Assembly: GCF_020880995.1 (NCBI RefSeq)
Contig: NZ_JAJISD010000017.1
Span: 21,045-85,044, forward strand
DNA length: 64,000 nucleotides
Source: Reyranella aquatilis
Lineage (GTDB): Bacteria; Pseudomonadota; Alphaproteobacteria; Reyranellales; Reyranellaceae
Direction: 5' to 3'
Position numbers and translations under genes: made by a program. Shown piece by piece: positions 63,953-64,000 of this stretch (its first letter is position 1; each line of letters begins with the position of its first letter). A model generated the notes under the pieces. That model had not been told where the DNA came from. It worked only from the letters and a program-made list of their open reading frames with translations, and ran no database searches.

Positions 63953-64000
63953 GTGGAAGGAGAAGTTCTGAGGGACGATCAATGGTTGCGGCTGGAGCGG
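63953..64000 (+). CDS. Possible start of an IS5-like transposase (cut by window edge)
   Basis: From GTG 63953 the frame reads VEGEVLRDDQWLRLER and is open to base 64000. The segment VLRDDQWxRLE is typical of the N-terminus of IS5-family transposases. Only 16 residues are visible, so the call depends on sequence beyond the window. Confidence 0.4.
   Translation, partial: MEGEVLRDDQWLRLER

Noticed and set aside
63785..63982. 65-codon minus-strand frame at the right end
   Set aside because: It crosses repeat DNA and the possible transposase start, with no supporting site or motif.

Overview
The window is dense, GC-rich chromosomal DNA from a bacterium that is most likely an alphaproteobacterium (Rhodospirillales or Hyphomicrobiales type; Reyranella or Bradyrhizobium relatives would fit). 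The pointers are an ALAS-type hemA, a class II DAHP synthase, a rhizobial-type Ku relic, two-domain 2-aminoethylphosphonate (AEP) permeases, many short ATGA gene overlaps and a REP-like palindrome starting with CTCATCCTGAGGAGC. There is one tRNA gene, no rRNA, no CRISPR array and no complete insertion sequence.

Layout. 0-1.4 kb: phosphonoacetaldehyde dehydrogenase (phnY), cut by the left edge. 1.5-3.7 kb: a secreted DUF3300/DUF2950 pair. 4-13.5 kb: accessory catabolism, with a BASS-like transporter, two PEP-mutase/isocitrate-lyase family enzymes, a rhodanese, two MFS transporters, RidA, a flavin monooxygenase, a hydratase-family protein and a MarR regulator. 13.5-17.4 kb: an AEP ABC importer (binding protein, ATPase, fused permease). 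17.4-22.1 kb: a tightly packed run with a PrpF-like isomerase, an FAD amine oxidoreductase, a class III PLP enzyme and a ureohydrolase. 22.2-31.1 kb: hydrolases, an iron alcohol dehydrogenase, an M20 peptidase, an ECF sigma/ChrR-like pair, a CMD protein, an M81 peptidase, a TauD-like dioxygenase and a redoxin/2OG-oxygenase fusion. 31.2-33.0 kb: a decayed patch with a broken Ku gene, ending at tRNA-Val(CAC). 33.0-37.1 kb: housekeeping gph, glmU, glmS. 37.1-45.2 kb: two secreted EF-hand proteins flanking a branched-chain amino acid type ABC system (livGFHM) with two tandem binding proteins. 45.4-50.6 kb: glutathione reductase, DAHP synthase, a nicotinate phosphoribosyltransferase-like protein and a GST. 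50.6-55.5 kb: an MFS transporter, an LprI-like protein, hemA and an omega-aminotransferase. 55.7-63.6 kb: a complete dipeptide-type ABC operon followed by an M20 amidohydrolase and a DUF6671-type protein. 63.6-64.0 kb: a long palindromic repeat and possibly the start of an IS5-like transposase.

How the genes work together. The best-supported theme is organophosphonate use: an AEP importer, a phosphonoacetaldehyde dehydrogenase and two PEP-mutase superfamily proteins within 17 kb. An FAD oxidoreductase and a class III PLP enzyme directly downstream could act on modified aminophosphonates, which is inference. The second theme is import and breakdown of peptides and amino acids (liv, dpp, M20, M81, aminotransferases). 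The most unusual individual items are the Ku relic with an internal amber codon, the ChrR-like anti-sigma protein that lacks its zinc-binding cysteines, the redoxin/2OG-oxygenase fusion without a peroxidatic cysteine, and an Irr-box-like palindrome upstream of hemA.
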